This document shows positions 44,642-53,647 of a stretch of 61,205 nucleotides of DNA, piece by piece; position 1 is the first letter of the stretch, and every line of letters starts with the position of its first letter. The stretch spans positions 1 through 61,205 of IMG/VR virus record IMGVR_UViG_3300034106_005682, one strand, 5' to 3'. This stretch comes from a virus. A program made the position numbers and the translations under genes. The notes under the pieces are model-generated. The model was not told the DNA's origin, searched no databases, and saw only the letters and a list, made by a program, of their open reading frames with translations.

Positions 44642-44920
44642 TCACATATTTACAATTTCGTGAGATGTGTCATCTGATATTTTTTCAATTTCAATAAAAG
44701 TATCCTCCAAAACACAACCAGGTTCACCAATTATAATTGGATTATTTTTCTTTCTTCTTGATAATATTTGTGCTATCCTTGTAATTTCTCTATCCCTACC
44801 TACTACAGGATCCAACTTACCTTCTTCAGCAAGTTTAACCAAATCTTTTGCAAAGTTGTTTAATACTGGTGTGTCACCCTTACCTTTACTTGAGTAATCT
44901 CCATCTTTAGATTCTATCAT
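44642..44920 (-). CDS. clpC: ClpC-type ATPase N-terminal fragment + short N-intein
   Basis: 92 residues from the ATG at 44920 ([13 protein letters not shown]); a TTG start at 44965 would add 15. Residues 13-68 match the start of ClpC D1 ([44 protein letters not shown]). At the middle of Walker A the extein stops and a 24-residue N-intein begins at Cys ([20 protein letters not shown]). Trans-splicing with the 41207-43432 product rebuilds GEPG-CGKT. An inverted repeat lies 54-66 bp upstream of the ATG. Confidence 0.88.
   Translation of the reverse strand: MIESKDGDYSSKGKGDTPVLNNFAKDLVKLAEEGKLDPVVGRDREITRIAQILSRRKKNNPIIIGEPGCVLEDTFIEIEKISDDTSHEIVNM
44645..44716 (-). other. N-terminal part of split intein (24 residues)
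   Basis: Starts with Cys1 ([11 protein letters not shown], block A) and ends with the gene. Very short compared with usual N-inteins of ~100 residues; comparable to the rare N-terminally split class. Confidence 0.82.
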
Positions 44921-44973
44921 AACTTTTTTATTTAATAATAATGTTTTATTTGGTATTTTCAACAATCTTGTAA

Positions 44974-45009
44974 TGACAAAATGTCAGTATTTTTAATTAC
45001 AAAGTGACA
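44974..45009. promoter_or_regulatory. inverted repeat upstream of clpC (candidate operator)
   Basis: TGACA-AAA-TGTCA (44974-44986) with a further TGACA at 45005-45009. The core matches the palindrome upstream of dnaK (3129-3143). It lies between the divergent clpC N-fragment and UVR-protein genes, so it could control both. Confidence 0.5.
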
Positions 45010-45086
45010 TTATTGATTATCTTAATTAATTGGTATATAATTCGTACAATACTAAGTAAAATAAACTTAACAACAAACAATTTATT

Positions 45087-45524
45087 ATGGATAACGATTT
45101 TTATAAAAAATTTGAGAAAATTTTGGATGAGATTTTCGGTGGAAAACATAAACCAACAATTCCACTAGAAAGTTTCTTGGATAACTTAAAGTATGATGAA
45201 CTAAATACTGATTTCAGTAAATTGAGAAATTCAGTTAGAAAGACCAAGGATGGTATTATCACTTCAATTCATTTTGTGATTAATCCTAACACAAAATGGT
45301 CAGCATCTAATTCAAATACAAGGAGAGATTTGGAAACTAAATTAAATGAATGTATCCAAAACCAAGATTTTGAACAGGCAGCCAAAATCAGAGACGAAAT
45401 AAAGGAACTTCAGAAAAACAAAGGGAAAATTGAAACTCTCAAAAAAGAAATGGAAATAGCTATTGAAAAACAAGATTTCGAAAGGGCTATAGAAATTAGA
45501 GATGAATTAAAAAAAATTAATTAA
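45087..45524 (+). CDS. UVR-domain protein, possible ClpC adaptor
   Basis: 145 residues. Two UVR-type motifs in the C-terminal half, QDFEQAAKIRDEIKEL and QDFERAIEIRDELKK, each in a helical hairpin. UVR motifs occur in UvrB, UvrC, ClpC and the ClpC adaptor McsA. The N-terminal half (FYKKFEKILDEIFGG) is not recognised and the zinc fingers of McsA are absent. Divergent from clpC with a shared intergenic repeat, it may recruit substrates to the phage ClpC. Confidence 0.65.
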   Translation: MDNDFYKKFEKILDEIFGGKHKPTIPLESFLDNLKYDELNTDFSKLRNSVRKTKDGIITSIHFVINPNTKWSASNSNTRRDLETKLNECIQNQDFEQAAKIRDEIKELQKNKGKIETLKKEMEIAIEKQDFERAIEIRDELKKIN

Positions 45525-45528
45525 CTTT

Positions 45529-45556
45529 AACCCCCAATATAAATGGGGGTTTTTTA
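45529..45556 (+). terminator. intrinsic terminator
   Basis: AACCCCCA-ATATAAA-TGGGGGTT then T run. Confidence 0.82.
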
Positions 45557-45567
45557 AATTTAAAAAA

Positions 45568-45810
45568 ATGGCAATATTAAAAGAAGAAATCAGGGGAACA
45601 AAGATTATCAATGAGATTCAATCAAGTAACATTAGAAGAACTGAGTTTGATACTGAATCAAAAGAATTAGTCGTGGAATTTAACAACGGACTAAGATATA
45701 TGTATGAAGCTGTCCCACATCAAGTGTATACGCAGTTCAGAACATCGGAGTCACAAGGGAAATTTTTTAATTCAAAAATAGCGAAGACTTATAAATACAA
45801 AAAGATATAA
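45568..45810 (+). CDS. KTSC-domain protein
   Basis: 80 residues. The pattern SSNIRRTEFDTESKELVVEF, NGLRYMYEAVPHQVYTQF, SQGKFFNSKIAKTY is the KTSC domain, a small fold found in phages and bacteria, sometimes fused to lysyl-tRNA synthetase-like or other proteins. Function unknown. Confidence 0.82.
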   Translation: MAILKEEIRGTKIINEIQSSNIRRTEFDTESKELVVEFNNGLRYMYEAVPHQVYTQFRTSESQGKFFNSKIAKTYKYKKI

Positions 45811-45830
45811 AAATTATTGAAATGTGATAA

Positions 45831-45838
45831 TATTTATC
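45831..45838 (+). promoter_or_regulatory. late box variant TATTTATC
   Basis: TATTTATC 4 nt before the ATG at 45843; one mismatch to the common box. Confidence 0.4.
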
Positions 45839-45842
45839 TACT

Positions 45843-47873
45843 ATGGAAAGTCTCAATAAAGTAGTATCTAGTTTCAATATACAAGACAACTTACACCCAA
45901 AGATTTGGTATTTACCAAATGAAAAACATATGGGTGACCCTGAAGGTCAGAAATACAAATTAAATCCAAAGGTTAGAAAAAATCTTTTGGAAATTGCTTA
46001 TCAATTTATTGATTCATTTGGTTTGGATGTTGTTATAGATGATATCATTATCACAGGTTCAATCGCTAATTATAATTGGTCAAAATACTCGGACATTGAT
46101 GTTCACATTTTAGTTGATTACAATCAATTTAATCCAAAATTAAAGGATACCTATGTTGAATATTTTGATATGAAAAAAATAATATTCAACGAAAAAAGGA
46201 ATGTAAAATTATTTGATTTTGATGTTGAGTTGTTTGTTGAGGACGCTGACGCTAAGGGTATTAGTGATGGTGTTTATTCACTTATGAATGATGAATGGTT
46301 AAAAGAACCAAGTAAAAAAAAGACCACAATCAATAAGTCTGAAATAATTAAAAATTCAAAAAAATGGATGCGTATCATAGATACACTTCTTAAACATTTG
46401 GAAGGGGAAAGTCCTGAAACAATAATCAACAATGTTAAAAAAATTAAAACTAAGTTAAAGAAATATCGAATTGATGGTCTTAAAGGTAGTGGAGAATTAG
46501 GATTGGAAAATTTGGTATTTAAAGTTTTAAGAAGAAACGGATACATTCAAAAGTTATATTCTGAACCGATTAAATTAATTGATAACAAACTTTCTTTAAA
46601 AGAGGCAGAGTTATCATCACCATTGGAAACGACAATAGTAGGTTCTAAGTTTGGTGCTGTAAGACCTGGTTTAGATACTAAAAAACCCCACTCAGGAGTT
46701 GATTTGAAAGCGTCAACAGGGACACCCATCTATTCACCTGATAATGGACTTGTTGTAAAATCTGATATGGTTGGAAACAATGGTGGATGTGGTGGTTCAT
46801 TATTTATTAAACACAAAGATGGTTTTGAAAGTAGATTTTGTCATTGTAGTGATATACTAGTAAAGGTTGGGGATTCAGTAAAAAAGGGTCAAAAGGTTGC
46901 ACTTAGTGGTGGGGGTAAAAATGATAGAGGTAGAGGTTTTTCAACCGGAGCACATTTACATTACACTTTAGTAAAAGATGGTGTTTTGGTTGACCCAATG
47001 AATTTCATAGGTAGTTTTACCCCAATGAAAGCCTTAACGAAAATGACAACATCTGTAGATGGAACTATCAAAAAAATAATGACAATACTTAAGAAACCTG
47101 AATATAAAGATGTTGAATTAGAAAAGTTAAAAGAAAAGAAAAAAGATATAAAAATTTTAGAAGACCTAACAAAGATTATAAATGAAAAGAAAGAACTGAA
47201 ATTTTCAAGAAATAATAGTTTTGATGAAAGTGTTTTAATAATTCAAAAAATACTCAAGGTTTTAGGGTATGCTGATGATGACTTTAAAATAAATGGTATT
47301 TACGATTTGAATACTCAACAAGTTGTAAAGGAGTTTCAAACAGATAACGACTTAAGTTCAACAGGAACACTCAATACTGAAGACCTTAAAGTTATATATT
47401 TTTTGGTTTTAGCAAATGAGTTGCAACAAGCTGAATTTGACAAAATTGAATTAGATAAAGTAGATGAATTCTCCAATCCCGATTTATTAATCTATCAAGA
47501 AATTCTTACTAATTTAGGAGCACCAATATCTAAAGAAAATCTCAGATTTTTATATGCTTTGAGAAATAGTTTTACAGATACCAAAGCAAAAAACAATCCT
47601 TTTAATGTCAAATTCAATTTGATTGAAGACCCAAAGATGACTGATTACAATAAAACTGAGACAAAAAATTATTCATCACCCGAATTCGGTATAAAAGCAA
47701 CTATAAAAACCTTGAAACAACCAAGGTACAAATGTATTGTTGACTCCTTGAAAATACAAGAAACTGCTGATGGAATCGCTCGTTGTGAAATTTTACAGAA
47801 TATAGGAATCCAAGACGAAATTTTAGAATTGCTCAAAAATGAAAATTTGATACCTATAAAAATTTCAAATTAG
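45843..47873 (+). CDS. nucleotidyltransferase - M23 peptidase - peptidoglycan-binding fusion
   Basis: 676 residues. Residues ~50-130 are a nucleotidyltransferase core (GSIANYNWSKYSDIDVHIL, with the GS and DxD motifs; then LFDFDVELF for the third Asp). Residues ~260-400 are a complete M23 endopeptidase: HSGVDLKASTGTPIYS (H, D), then GAHLHYTLV (HxH). Residues ~455-520 look like PG_binding_1 (IIQKILKVLGYADDDF, TQQVVKEFQTDNDL). The C-terminus is not recognised. SLKE before A (residue ~258) between the first two parts resembles a prohead cleavage site, so the fusion may be cut. A virion-carried wall enzyme is likely; the transferase target is unknown. Confidence 0.85.
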   Translation: MESLNKVVSSFNIQDNLHPKIWYLPNEKHMGDPEGQKYKLNPKVRKNLLEIAYQFIDSFGLDVVIDDIIITGSIANYNWSKYSDIDVHILVDYNQFNPKLKDTYVEYFDMKKIIFNEKRNVKLFDFDVELFVEDADAKGISDGVYSLMNDEWLKEPSKKKTTINKSEIIKNSKKWMRIIDTLLKHLEGESPETIINNVKKIKTKLKKYRIDGLKGSGELGLENLVFKVLRRNGYIQKLYSEPIKLIDNKLSLKEAELSSPLETTIVGSKFGAVRPGLDTKKPHSGVDLKASTGTPIYSPDNGLVVKSDMVGNNGGCGGSLFIKHKDGFESRFCHCSDILVKVGDSVKKGQKVALSGGGKNDRGRGFSTGAHLHYTLVKDGVLVDPMNFIGSFTPMKALTKMTTSVDGTIKKIMTILKKPEYKDVELEKLKEKKKDIKILEDLTKIINEKKELKFSRNNSFDESVLIIQKILKVLGYADDDFKINGIYDLNTQQVVKEFQTDNDLSSTGTLNTEDLKVIYFLVLANELQQAEFDKIELDKVDEFSNPDLLIYQEILTNLGAPISKENLRFLYALRNSFTDTKAKNNPFNVKFNLIEDPKMTDYNKTETKNYSSPEFGIKATIKTLKQPRYKCIVDSLKIQETADGIARCEILQNIGIQDEILELLKNENLIPIKISN

Positions 47874-47905
47874 GAGTGTGAACAGAATAAATAATTTTAA
47901 TTGTA

Positions 47906-47913
47906 TATTTATA
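47906..47913 (+). promoter_or_regulatory. late-type TATTTATA box
   Basis: TATTTATA 28 nt before the ATG at 47942. Confidence 0.5.
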
Positions 47914-47941
47914 TTAAAATAATTAACAAAAAAAAATAATT

Positions 47942-49180
47942 ATGGGAAAATTGAGACCTATTGGTAGTGAAAAACTACAAGGAGATGATAAAATTAGAAG
48001 AATGATTGAAATAAGTAACTATAACTTAAATGTACCTAAATCAATCAACGAAAATTCTTCTATGGAATATAAAAAAACTTTAGTTGATGGTAATACATAT
48101 CATATCATCAAAGAGAAAAGTGGATATGTTTTGAAAAAGGGGTTGAATGAAAGTGTTGCGGAATATATTGAACCTATAGCAAATAGAAAATATTATTCTT
48201 CATACTCGCAAGCCTTCAAAAGATTGAACTTGATAGTTAAAGAGGTAAATGATAATTTTGGTCACAAGGGTAACATTTCACTTTTCAATGAATCAGATGA
48301 TGAAACAAAATATTATTTGAACTTAGATGAACAAGGAGAAACTCCTCCAGCTCCTGCACCCGCACCTGCACCACAACCTCAAACACCACCCGCTCCAGCC
48401 CCTGAACCAAGTGCTGAAACTCCTATGACTCCAGAACCTGAGGTAGATATGTCCGATGAAATGGATGTAGAGACTATGGATGATGAAGAACAAGATGAGG
48501 AAGTTGTAACTTATAAATCTATACAAAAAACAGTTGGTAAGTTGGCTCAAAAAACTAGAGAGTTTTTGTCGGATGAAGAAAATCAATTAGATACTAAACA
48601 AATCAAATATATTATAAATTCAATATTGTCTGCTTTACCTTTAGAAGATTTGGATGAAGATGATAAAGAGGAAATTATGACTAAATTTGAAGGCGGTGAA
48701 GAGGAAGGTTATGAAGAAACTGAGACTGAAATAGATACTGAAGAAACACCAATTGAACCTCCTACCGAAGAAATGGGAATGGAAACTCCACCGGCACCTC
48801 CTACGCCTGAGGGTGAAATGGAAGAATCAGAACATATGTATAGACATGGTGGTCCTAGAACTATGAAAAATAGAATGGATACTGAAAATATGTTTGAGAA
48901 TATGTTTAATGAATCAGTTGTGGATAAAGTATTGAGGAAATATTTTAAATCTGAACCAACTAAAAAAGTTATTTCAGAATCTAAAATTTCCAAAAATGTT
49001 AAAAGAAATTTAGATGGAATTGAAAGATTATCTGAATCATTTGCTCAAGAAAAATCATCAGTTAAATTGGTAAACAAATATCCTCACGCTAAACTTTTAG
49101 GTAGAAACAAGAAACAACAACTAGTATTTGAAATTAATAGTGAAAGAATATTCGTAACACAGAAAGGTAGTATCTTATGA
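47942..49180 (+). CDS. acidic virion or head-core protein
   Basis: 412 residues. Central Pro/Ala then Glu-rich low-complexity region (PPAPAPAPAPQPQTPPAPAP; DVETMDDEEQDEEVV), flanked by ordered ends. Several hydrophobic-x-Glu sites before S, N or A occur (SINE-N, GLNE-S, MFNE-S), which suggests processing by the prohead protease. Composition resembles T4-type head-core or scaffold-related proteins. Overlaps the next gene by 4 bp. Confidence 0.6.
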   Translation: MGKLRPIGSEKLQGDDKIRRMIEISNYNLNVPKSINENSSMEYKKTLVDGNTYHIIKEKSGYVLKKGLNESVAEYIEPIANRKYYSSYSQAFKRLNLIVKEVNDNFGHKGNISLFNESDDETKYYLNLDEQGETPPAPAPAPAPQPQTPPAPAPEPSAETPMTPEPEVDMSDEMDVETMDDEEQDEEVVTYKSIQKTVGKLAQKTREFLSDEENQLDTKQIKYIINSILSALPLEDLDEDDKEEIMTKFEGGEEEGYEETETEIDTEETPIEPPTEEMGMETPPAPPTPEGEMEESEHMYRHGGPRTMKNRMDTENMFENMFNESVVDKVLRKYFKSEPTKKVISESKISKNVKRNLDGIERLSESFAQEKSSVKLVNKYPHAKLLGRNKKQQLVFEINSERIFVTQKGSIL

Positions 49181-49590
49181 TGAATTTAATTTTTGTTAAT
49201 GAATTAGGACCTAATTACAAAGGTGATAACATTTACGAATTTATTTTTTCAGATAAAATAGATGATGTTTGGGGTGAAATGTGGGATTCAAAACCATCAA
49301 ATGGTTATCCAAATCCTCCCGACATTCAACACATAAAGAAAGTCGGAGTTTTGAAAAACGATAAGATATCATTATCAGTAATTCAAAAGTCCGATTATTT
49401 TTCAATGATAGATGCAATCGATGATGTTGTTGCTTTAGCTTGGGAGAACGAAAACGATGGGGTTAATTTTGATTTAGTTAAAAGATTAGTCTTCAGATAT
49501 GGTGATAGTGAGGAAATAATTAAAAATAAATTATACGAAAGAGACATTGTTCTCGAATATGAAAAAAAATTAAGTTATGAACTTGAATAA
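49177..49590 (+). CDS. hypothetical structural-region protein
   Basis: 137 residues: LIFVNELGPNYKGDNIYEFI, a Pro-rich SNGYPNPPDIQHIKK, and a helical C-terminus (VKRLVFRYGDSEEIIKNKL). Start and end overlap neighbouring genes, so it belongs to the structural operon. It resembles uncharacterised proteins upstream of terminase in T4-like phages; role unknown. Confidence 0.6.
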   Translation: MMNLIFVNELGPNYKGDNIYEFIFSDKIDDVWGEMWDSKPSNGYPNPPDIQHIKKVGVLKNDKISLSVIQKSDYFSMIDAIDDVVALAWENENDGVNFDLVKRLVFRYGDSEEIIKNKLYERDIVLEYEKKLSYELE

Positions 49591-50665
49591 AAAAATTGGA
49601 TTTTTGTTAGACACAGGGTTCACTCCAAAGTTTGTTTCATCTTTAAATGAAAGTAAAATTAGTTTATTGTATGAAAAAATGACTAAAAAAGAAGAGAGTA
49701 AAGAAGCGCAAGAAATAACAACAAAAATAAAACGATTTTCCGCTTCAGAGGTTGCTGATGCTAAAACTAAAGGAGAGTCTTTGCCAGGGGGAAAAGCAGT
49801 TAAAATGAATCCTGATGGTAGTGTTGATGTTACAATGGAGGGAGTGGAAATTGGTGAAGATGATACAATTAATGTTGTTAATGATCCAGATGCAACAGCT
49901 GATGGAATGGGGATGTTCGAAACGGATATTAATGAAAAGTTCGAATCAAAAGCACAACAAGGATTATTTTGGGCTCGTTGTAATAAATGTAAGACTGATG
50001 ATTGTAAGTGGTGTAAAATGGCGAAAGAGTTTTCCAAGAGTACATCAAAAAAACAATATAAAGATATGCCTGAAAAAAAACATCCTGAAAAGACTGTAAA
50101 ATACAAGAAAAAAGAAACCAAGGAAAATTTTACTTTCAAAGATTATTTAGGTAAATTAGGTTCAACCTATACAAGTGAAATGGCAAAAAAAGTTAAAGGA
50201 ACAACACCTACTTTTAGTGAATCAATCTTTGAAAAAAATTTAGAAAATATAATTCAAGAAAATTTAAAACCAACTATGAAAAAAAGAGATTTACTTAAAC
50301 TAATTGAATCTGAAATCCAAAGAAAAAAAGGATTAAATGAAGATTTTTATTTTGATGAAAAGGAACCTGAATTAGATGAGGATTTTATGATGGATGGTGG
50401 TGATACAACAACAATTACCCCAGTAAAACCAAAAACAAAACCATCCATTGACCCTGATAAGGAGGAGGAATATGATGAACCTATGAATCCTGACGAAGGT
50501 GAAGAACCCCATCCCCAAGCACCATTAAAAGGTAAACCTATAGTAGCAAAGTCAAAAATGGATGACGAAAATGAAATTTTAGGTAAATTCAAAAAAAGAT
50601 TCGATATGGATATGGATAGATTAGATAATGTAACACACAAACCACATAGATTCAAAAAATATTAA
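49577..50665 (+). CDS. virion-region protein with small zinc-finger-like motif
   Basis: 362 residues. The start NLNKKIGFLLDTGFTPKFV then SSLNE before S fits the tag-and-cleavage pattern at residue 25. A CNKCKTDDCKWCKM cluster could bind zinc. The C-terminal third is acidic and Pro-rich, ending RFKKY, shared with the 10867-11388 protein. Probably a head-core or internal protein; no family recognised. Confidence 0.6.
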   Translation: MNLNKKIGFLLDTGFTPKFVSSLNESKISLLYEKMTKKEESKEAQEITTKIKRFSASEVADAKTKGESLPGGKAVKMNPDGSVDVTMEGVEIGEDDTINVVNDPDATADGMGMFETDINEKFESKAQQGLFWARCNKCKTDDCKWCKMAKEFSKSTSKKQYKDMPEKKHPEKTVKYKKKETKENFTFKDYLGKLGSTYTSEMAKKVKGTTPTFSESIFEKNLENIIQENLKPTMKKRDLLKLIESEIQRKKGLNEDFYFDEKEPELDEDFMMDGGDTTTITPVKPKTKPSIDPDKEEEYDEPMNPDEGEEPHPQAPLKGKPIVAKSKMDDENEILGKFKKRFDMDMDRLDNVTHKPHRFKKY

Positions 50666-50669
50666 AAAA

Positions 50670-51818
50670 ATGAAAAAATTATTATATGAGGCACCAATTG
50701 ATGACTTTTTGAGTTCTGATGCTAAAGAAAAAATTATAAAAGCACAGAATAGAAAATATCAATCAGCAAAAGAAGGTGGTGGAAGTAGTAATAATATGGG
50801 TTACTTGATGAGTTATTTACCTAGTCTTGAATTGGAACACAAAACAAAATTATTGAATTTAGCAAAAGCAATATTTTTGTCCAAGTTTCCCAAAATCAAA
50901 GAAAGGGTTGATAAAGGTGTCTTAACTTTAGATGTTGATTTTTCAAGTAATCCAAGTATTAGGACTAAAACTCAAACTATTTCAACTGACCAAGTAAATA
51001 AAGCTAAAGAAATTGACCCAGATTTTGAAGAAAGAATAAAGGCAAGAAATTTTATTAATGCGACAACTCAGGGAACTGCTTGGGCTGATGGTTTTAATGC
51101 TTACAAAGAAGTCGAAAGTCAGTTGGAAAATCTTGACCCTGAACTTTTAAAAAAATATAAGGAGTTTGAAAATTCGGCTACAGTTTTCTATAATGATAAC
51201 ACACAAATGTTGGAAAGGATGGCTCAACAATCTGTTGGGAGGGTAGCATTCGCTGATGTTAGACCTGATGAAAGCAAACCAGGTAATTGGATAATAGAAG
51301 TAAGAGCCCCACACTTTCCTTTGTTAGTACACGAATTATTTAAGGCTGGTAGATATTATAATTCTATTCTTTTTATGCCTAAAGATAAAAATGTCAGTAA
51401 TACTTTGAAGGATACTACAGATACTCATAAACATGAGATTAAGAATATGATTACTGGTAGAGAAATTAGTTCAAAGTTAAAGTATCTATGGGGTGAATTG
51501 ATTGATGGTTATGAACCTTGGATGGATGGGATGATTCAAACTCAATTCAATAGAATTGCTAACGATGATGTGAAATTACACAATTACATTATGTATAATG
51601 GGGTATTAGATGGAGACCAAAAAGCTATGGATTTGTTTGAAAAATATTCTCAAAAGATTGTCAATTCAATTTTAAAAAATCCACCAAAAATAGAAAAACC
51701 CGATTACAACAAAATTATAAAAACAGAAAAAAAACCTGAGACAATTGAACCTGAAGAGGATGACGATTTCAATCCTGACGATTGGGATACTTTTGACTTT
51801 GATGATGATAACGATTAA
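50670..51818 (+). CDS. structural-region protein of unknown function
   Basis: 382 residues, starting MKKLLYEAPIDDFLSSDAKE. The central part includes RMAQQSVGRVAFADVRPDES and VRAPHFPLLVHELFKAGRYY, and the end is acidic (DDDFNPDDWDTFDFDDDND). No known domain recognised. By position directly before the terminase it is likely a virion or packaging-related protein. A strong terminator follows. Confidence 0.6.
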   Translation: MKKLLYEAPIDDFLSSDAKEKIIKAQNRKYQSAKEGGGSSNNMGYLMSYLPSLELEHKTKLLNLAKAIFLSKFPKIKERVDKGVLTLDVDFSSNPSIRTKTQTISTDQVNKAKEIDPDFEERIKARNFINATTQGTAWADGFNAYKEVESQLENLDPELLKKYKEFENSATVFYNDNTQMLERMAQQSVGRVAFADVRPDESKPGNWIIEVRAPHFPLLVHELFKAGRYYNSILFMPKDKNVSNTLKDTTDTHKHEIKNMITGREISSKLKYLWGELIDGYEPWMDGMIQTQFNRIANDDVKLHNYIMYNGVLDGDQKAMDLFEKYSQKIVNSILKNPPKIEKPDYNKIIKTEKKPETIEPEEDDDFNPDDWDTFDFDDDND

Positions 51819-51823
51819 CTTAC

Positions 51824-51855
51824 AAACCCCCATTTATAATTAAGTGGGGGTTTTT
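51824..51855 (+). terminator. intrinsic terminator
   Basis: AAACCCCCA / TGGGGGTTT stem with T run; the next late box begins at once. Confidence 0.85.
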
Positions 51856-51856
51856 A

Positions 51857-51864
51857 TATTTATA
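51857..51864 (+). promoter_or_regulatory. late-type TATTTATA box
   Basis: TATTTATA 13 nt before the terminase ATG at 51878. Confidence 0.6.
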
Positions 51865-51877
51865 TAAAATATAATTT

Positions 51878-53647
51878 ATGAGTTTAACAAAAGAACAAGT
51901 TATGATTGAGTATGTAAAGTGTATGAAAGATACACCTTATGCACTCAGAACATATTTGGAAACATATGATAATACGGTATCAAAATATGTTCCATTGGAA
52001 TTATTTCCTGACCAAATATCACTATTAAATGACTATGAGGAATACAATGAAAATATTGCATTAAAATACAGACAAGCTGGTGTGTCCACGGTGACAGCTG
52101 CTTGGATATCAAAGAAAATAGCTTTTGCTAAAAAGGTAAAACCTGAGAAAATTTTGATTATTGCCAATAAATTAGATACATCTATGGAGATGGCAAACAA
52201 GATAAGAATGTTTATTAGTCAATGGCCATCTTGGGTGGGTATTGATTTTGCAGCGGAAAAAAATTCACAAAAACATTACAAAACAAATAACGGATGTGAA
52301 GTAAAAGCGGTAGCAACATCAAAGGATGCTCTTCGTGGTTTTACACCAACAATTCTTGTATTTGACGAGGCTGCGTTTATTGATGCGGACTCTGACTTCT
52401 GGGCTGCTTGTATGGCCTCACTTTCAACTGGAGGTAAAGTTATTGTGGTATCAACACCAAATGGTTATGATGCAATTTACTATGAAATATATAATCAAGC
52501 AAGTAGGGGAATGAATGATTTCAAAATCTCTGAGATGTTTTGGTTTAGAGACCCAAGATACACAAAAGATTTGTACTTAGTTAAAACTCAAGATACAATC
52601 CATTACCTTCTCAATAAAGAAGAATACCCCAAAGATGAAATTATTAGTTGGGAAAATATTCAATTTGAGGACAGAAACTTCGAGGAACTTAAACTGATGA
52701 TGGATTCAGGTTACAAACCCTGCTCTTCTTGGTTTGAAGGTATGGTTAAAAAATTGAAATATGATAAAAGAAAAGTATCTCAAGAGTTAGAGTGTAACTT
52801 CCTTGGTTCTGGTGATAATGTCTTTGATTCTTTATTGATGCAAAGGGTAAAAGAGAATATGATTAGAGAACCCCAAAATAAAATGATTGGTAACTCTTTA
52901 TGGATTTGGAAAGAACCTGTGATGGGTCACAAATATGTAATGGGTGTGGATGTGAGTAGAGGGGATAGTGAGGATTTTAGTTCATTCCAAATTATTGATT
53001 TTGATGAAAGAGAACAAGTTGCGGAATATGTGGGAAAACTTCCACCTGATACAATGGCAGAAATATGTTACAAATGGGCTAATATGTATAATGCTTTTAT
53101 TGTAATAGATATTACTGGAGGTATGGGTGTATCAACATCTAGAAAACTCCAAGAAATGGGTTATAAAAATCTGTATGTTGATGGGGTTGATTTGGCAAAC
53201 AAATGGAAGTATGACCCAAAAGCTTTGGATAAAATACCTGGTCTCAATTTTAACAACAAACGAGTTCAAATAATCGCATCATTTGAAGAAGCGATGAGAC
53301 ATCAGTTCAAGATATATAGTTTACGATTATTCAATGAAATGAATACTTTCGTTTATATTAATGGAAGACCTGACCACCAAAAAGGACAACATGACGATTT
53401 AATTATGTCTATCGCTATGGCAACATATGTAGCAGAATCATCATTCACCAGTTTGGAAAAAGTAACCGAACAAACTAAGGCTATGTTGGAATCTTGGTCA
53501 GTTGCAAATAATGAAAACGCTTCTAAACAATTGGATTTTAATCCTGTGATACCTTATGGTCACGAAAGAATAAATCAACGAAATGTTAATGCAACAAGAG
53601 AGGATTATCAAAAATATGGTTGGTTATTTGGAAACAACGGACGATAA
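51878..53647 (+). CDS. terL: terminase large subunit (T4 gp17-like)
   Basis: 589 residues. ATPase domain: Walker-A-like ALKYRQAGVSTVTA, Walker B TILVFDEAAFID, motif III VVSTPNGYD. Nuclease domain: MGVDVSRGDSEDFSSF (first Asp), FIVIDITGGMG, and HDDLIMSIAMA (last Asp pair). This motor cuts concatemeric DNA and drives it into the prohead through the portal. No intein or intron is seen here. Confidence 0.97.
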   Translation: MSLTKEQVMIEYVKCMKDTPYALRTYLETYDNTVSKYVPLELFPDQISLLNDYEEYNENIALKYRQAGVSTVTAAWISKKIAFAKKVKPEKILIIANKLDTSMEMANKIRMFISQWPSWVGIDFAAEKNSQKHYKTNNGCEVKAVATSKDALRGFTPTILVFDEAAFIDADSDFWAACMASLSTGGKVIVVSTPNGYDAIYYEIYNQASRGMNDFKISEMFWFRDPRYTKDLYLVKTQDTIHYLLNKEEYPKDEIISWENIQFEDRNFEELKLMMDSGYKPCSSWFEGMVKKLKYDKRKVSQELECNFLGSGDNVFDSLLMQRVKENMIREPQNKMIGNSLWIWKEPVMGHKYVMGVDVSRGDSEDFSSFQIIDFDEREQVAEYVGKLPPDTMAEICYKWANMYNAFIVIDITGGMGVSTSRKLQEMGYKNLYVDGVDLANKWKYDPKALDKIPGLNFNNKRVQIIASFEEAMRHQFKIYSLRLFNEMNTFVYINGRPDHQKGQHDDLIMSIAMATYVAESSFTSLEKVTEQTKAMLESWSVANNENASKQLDFNPVIPYGHERINQRNVNATREDYQKYGWLFGNNGR

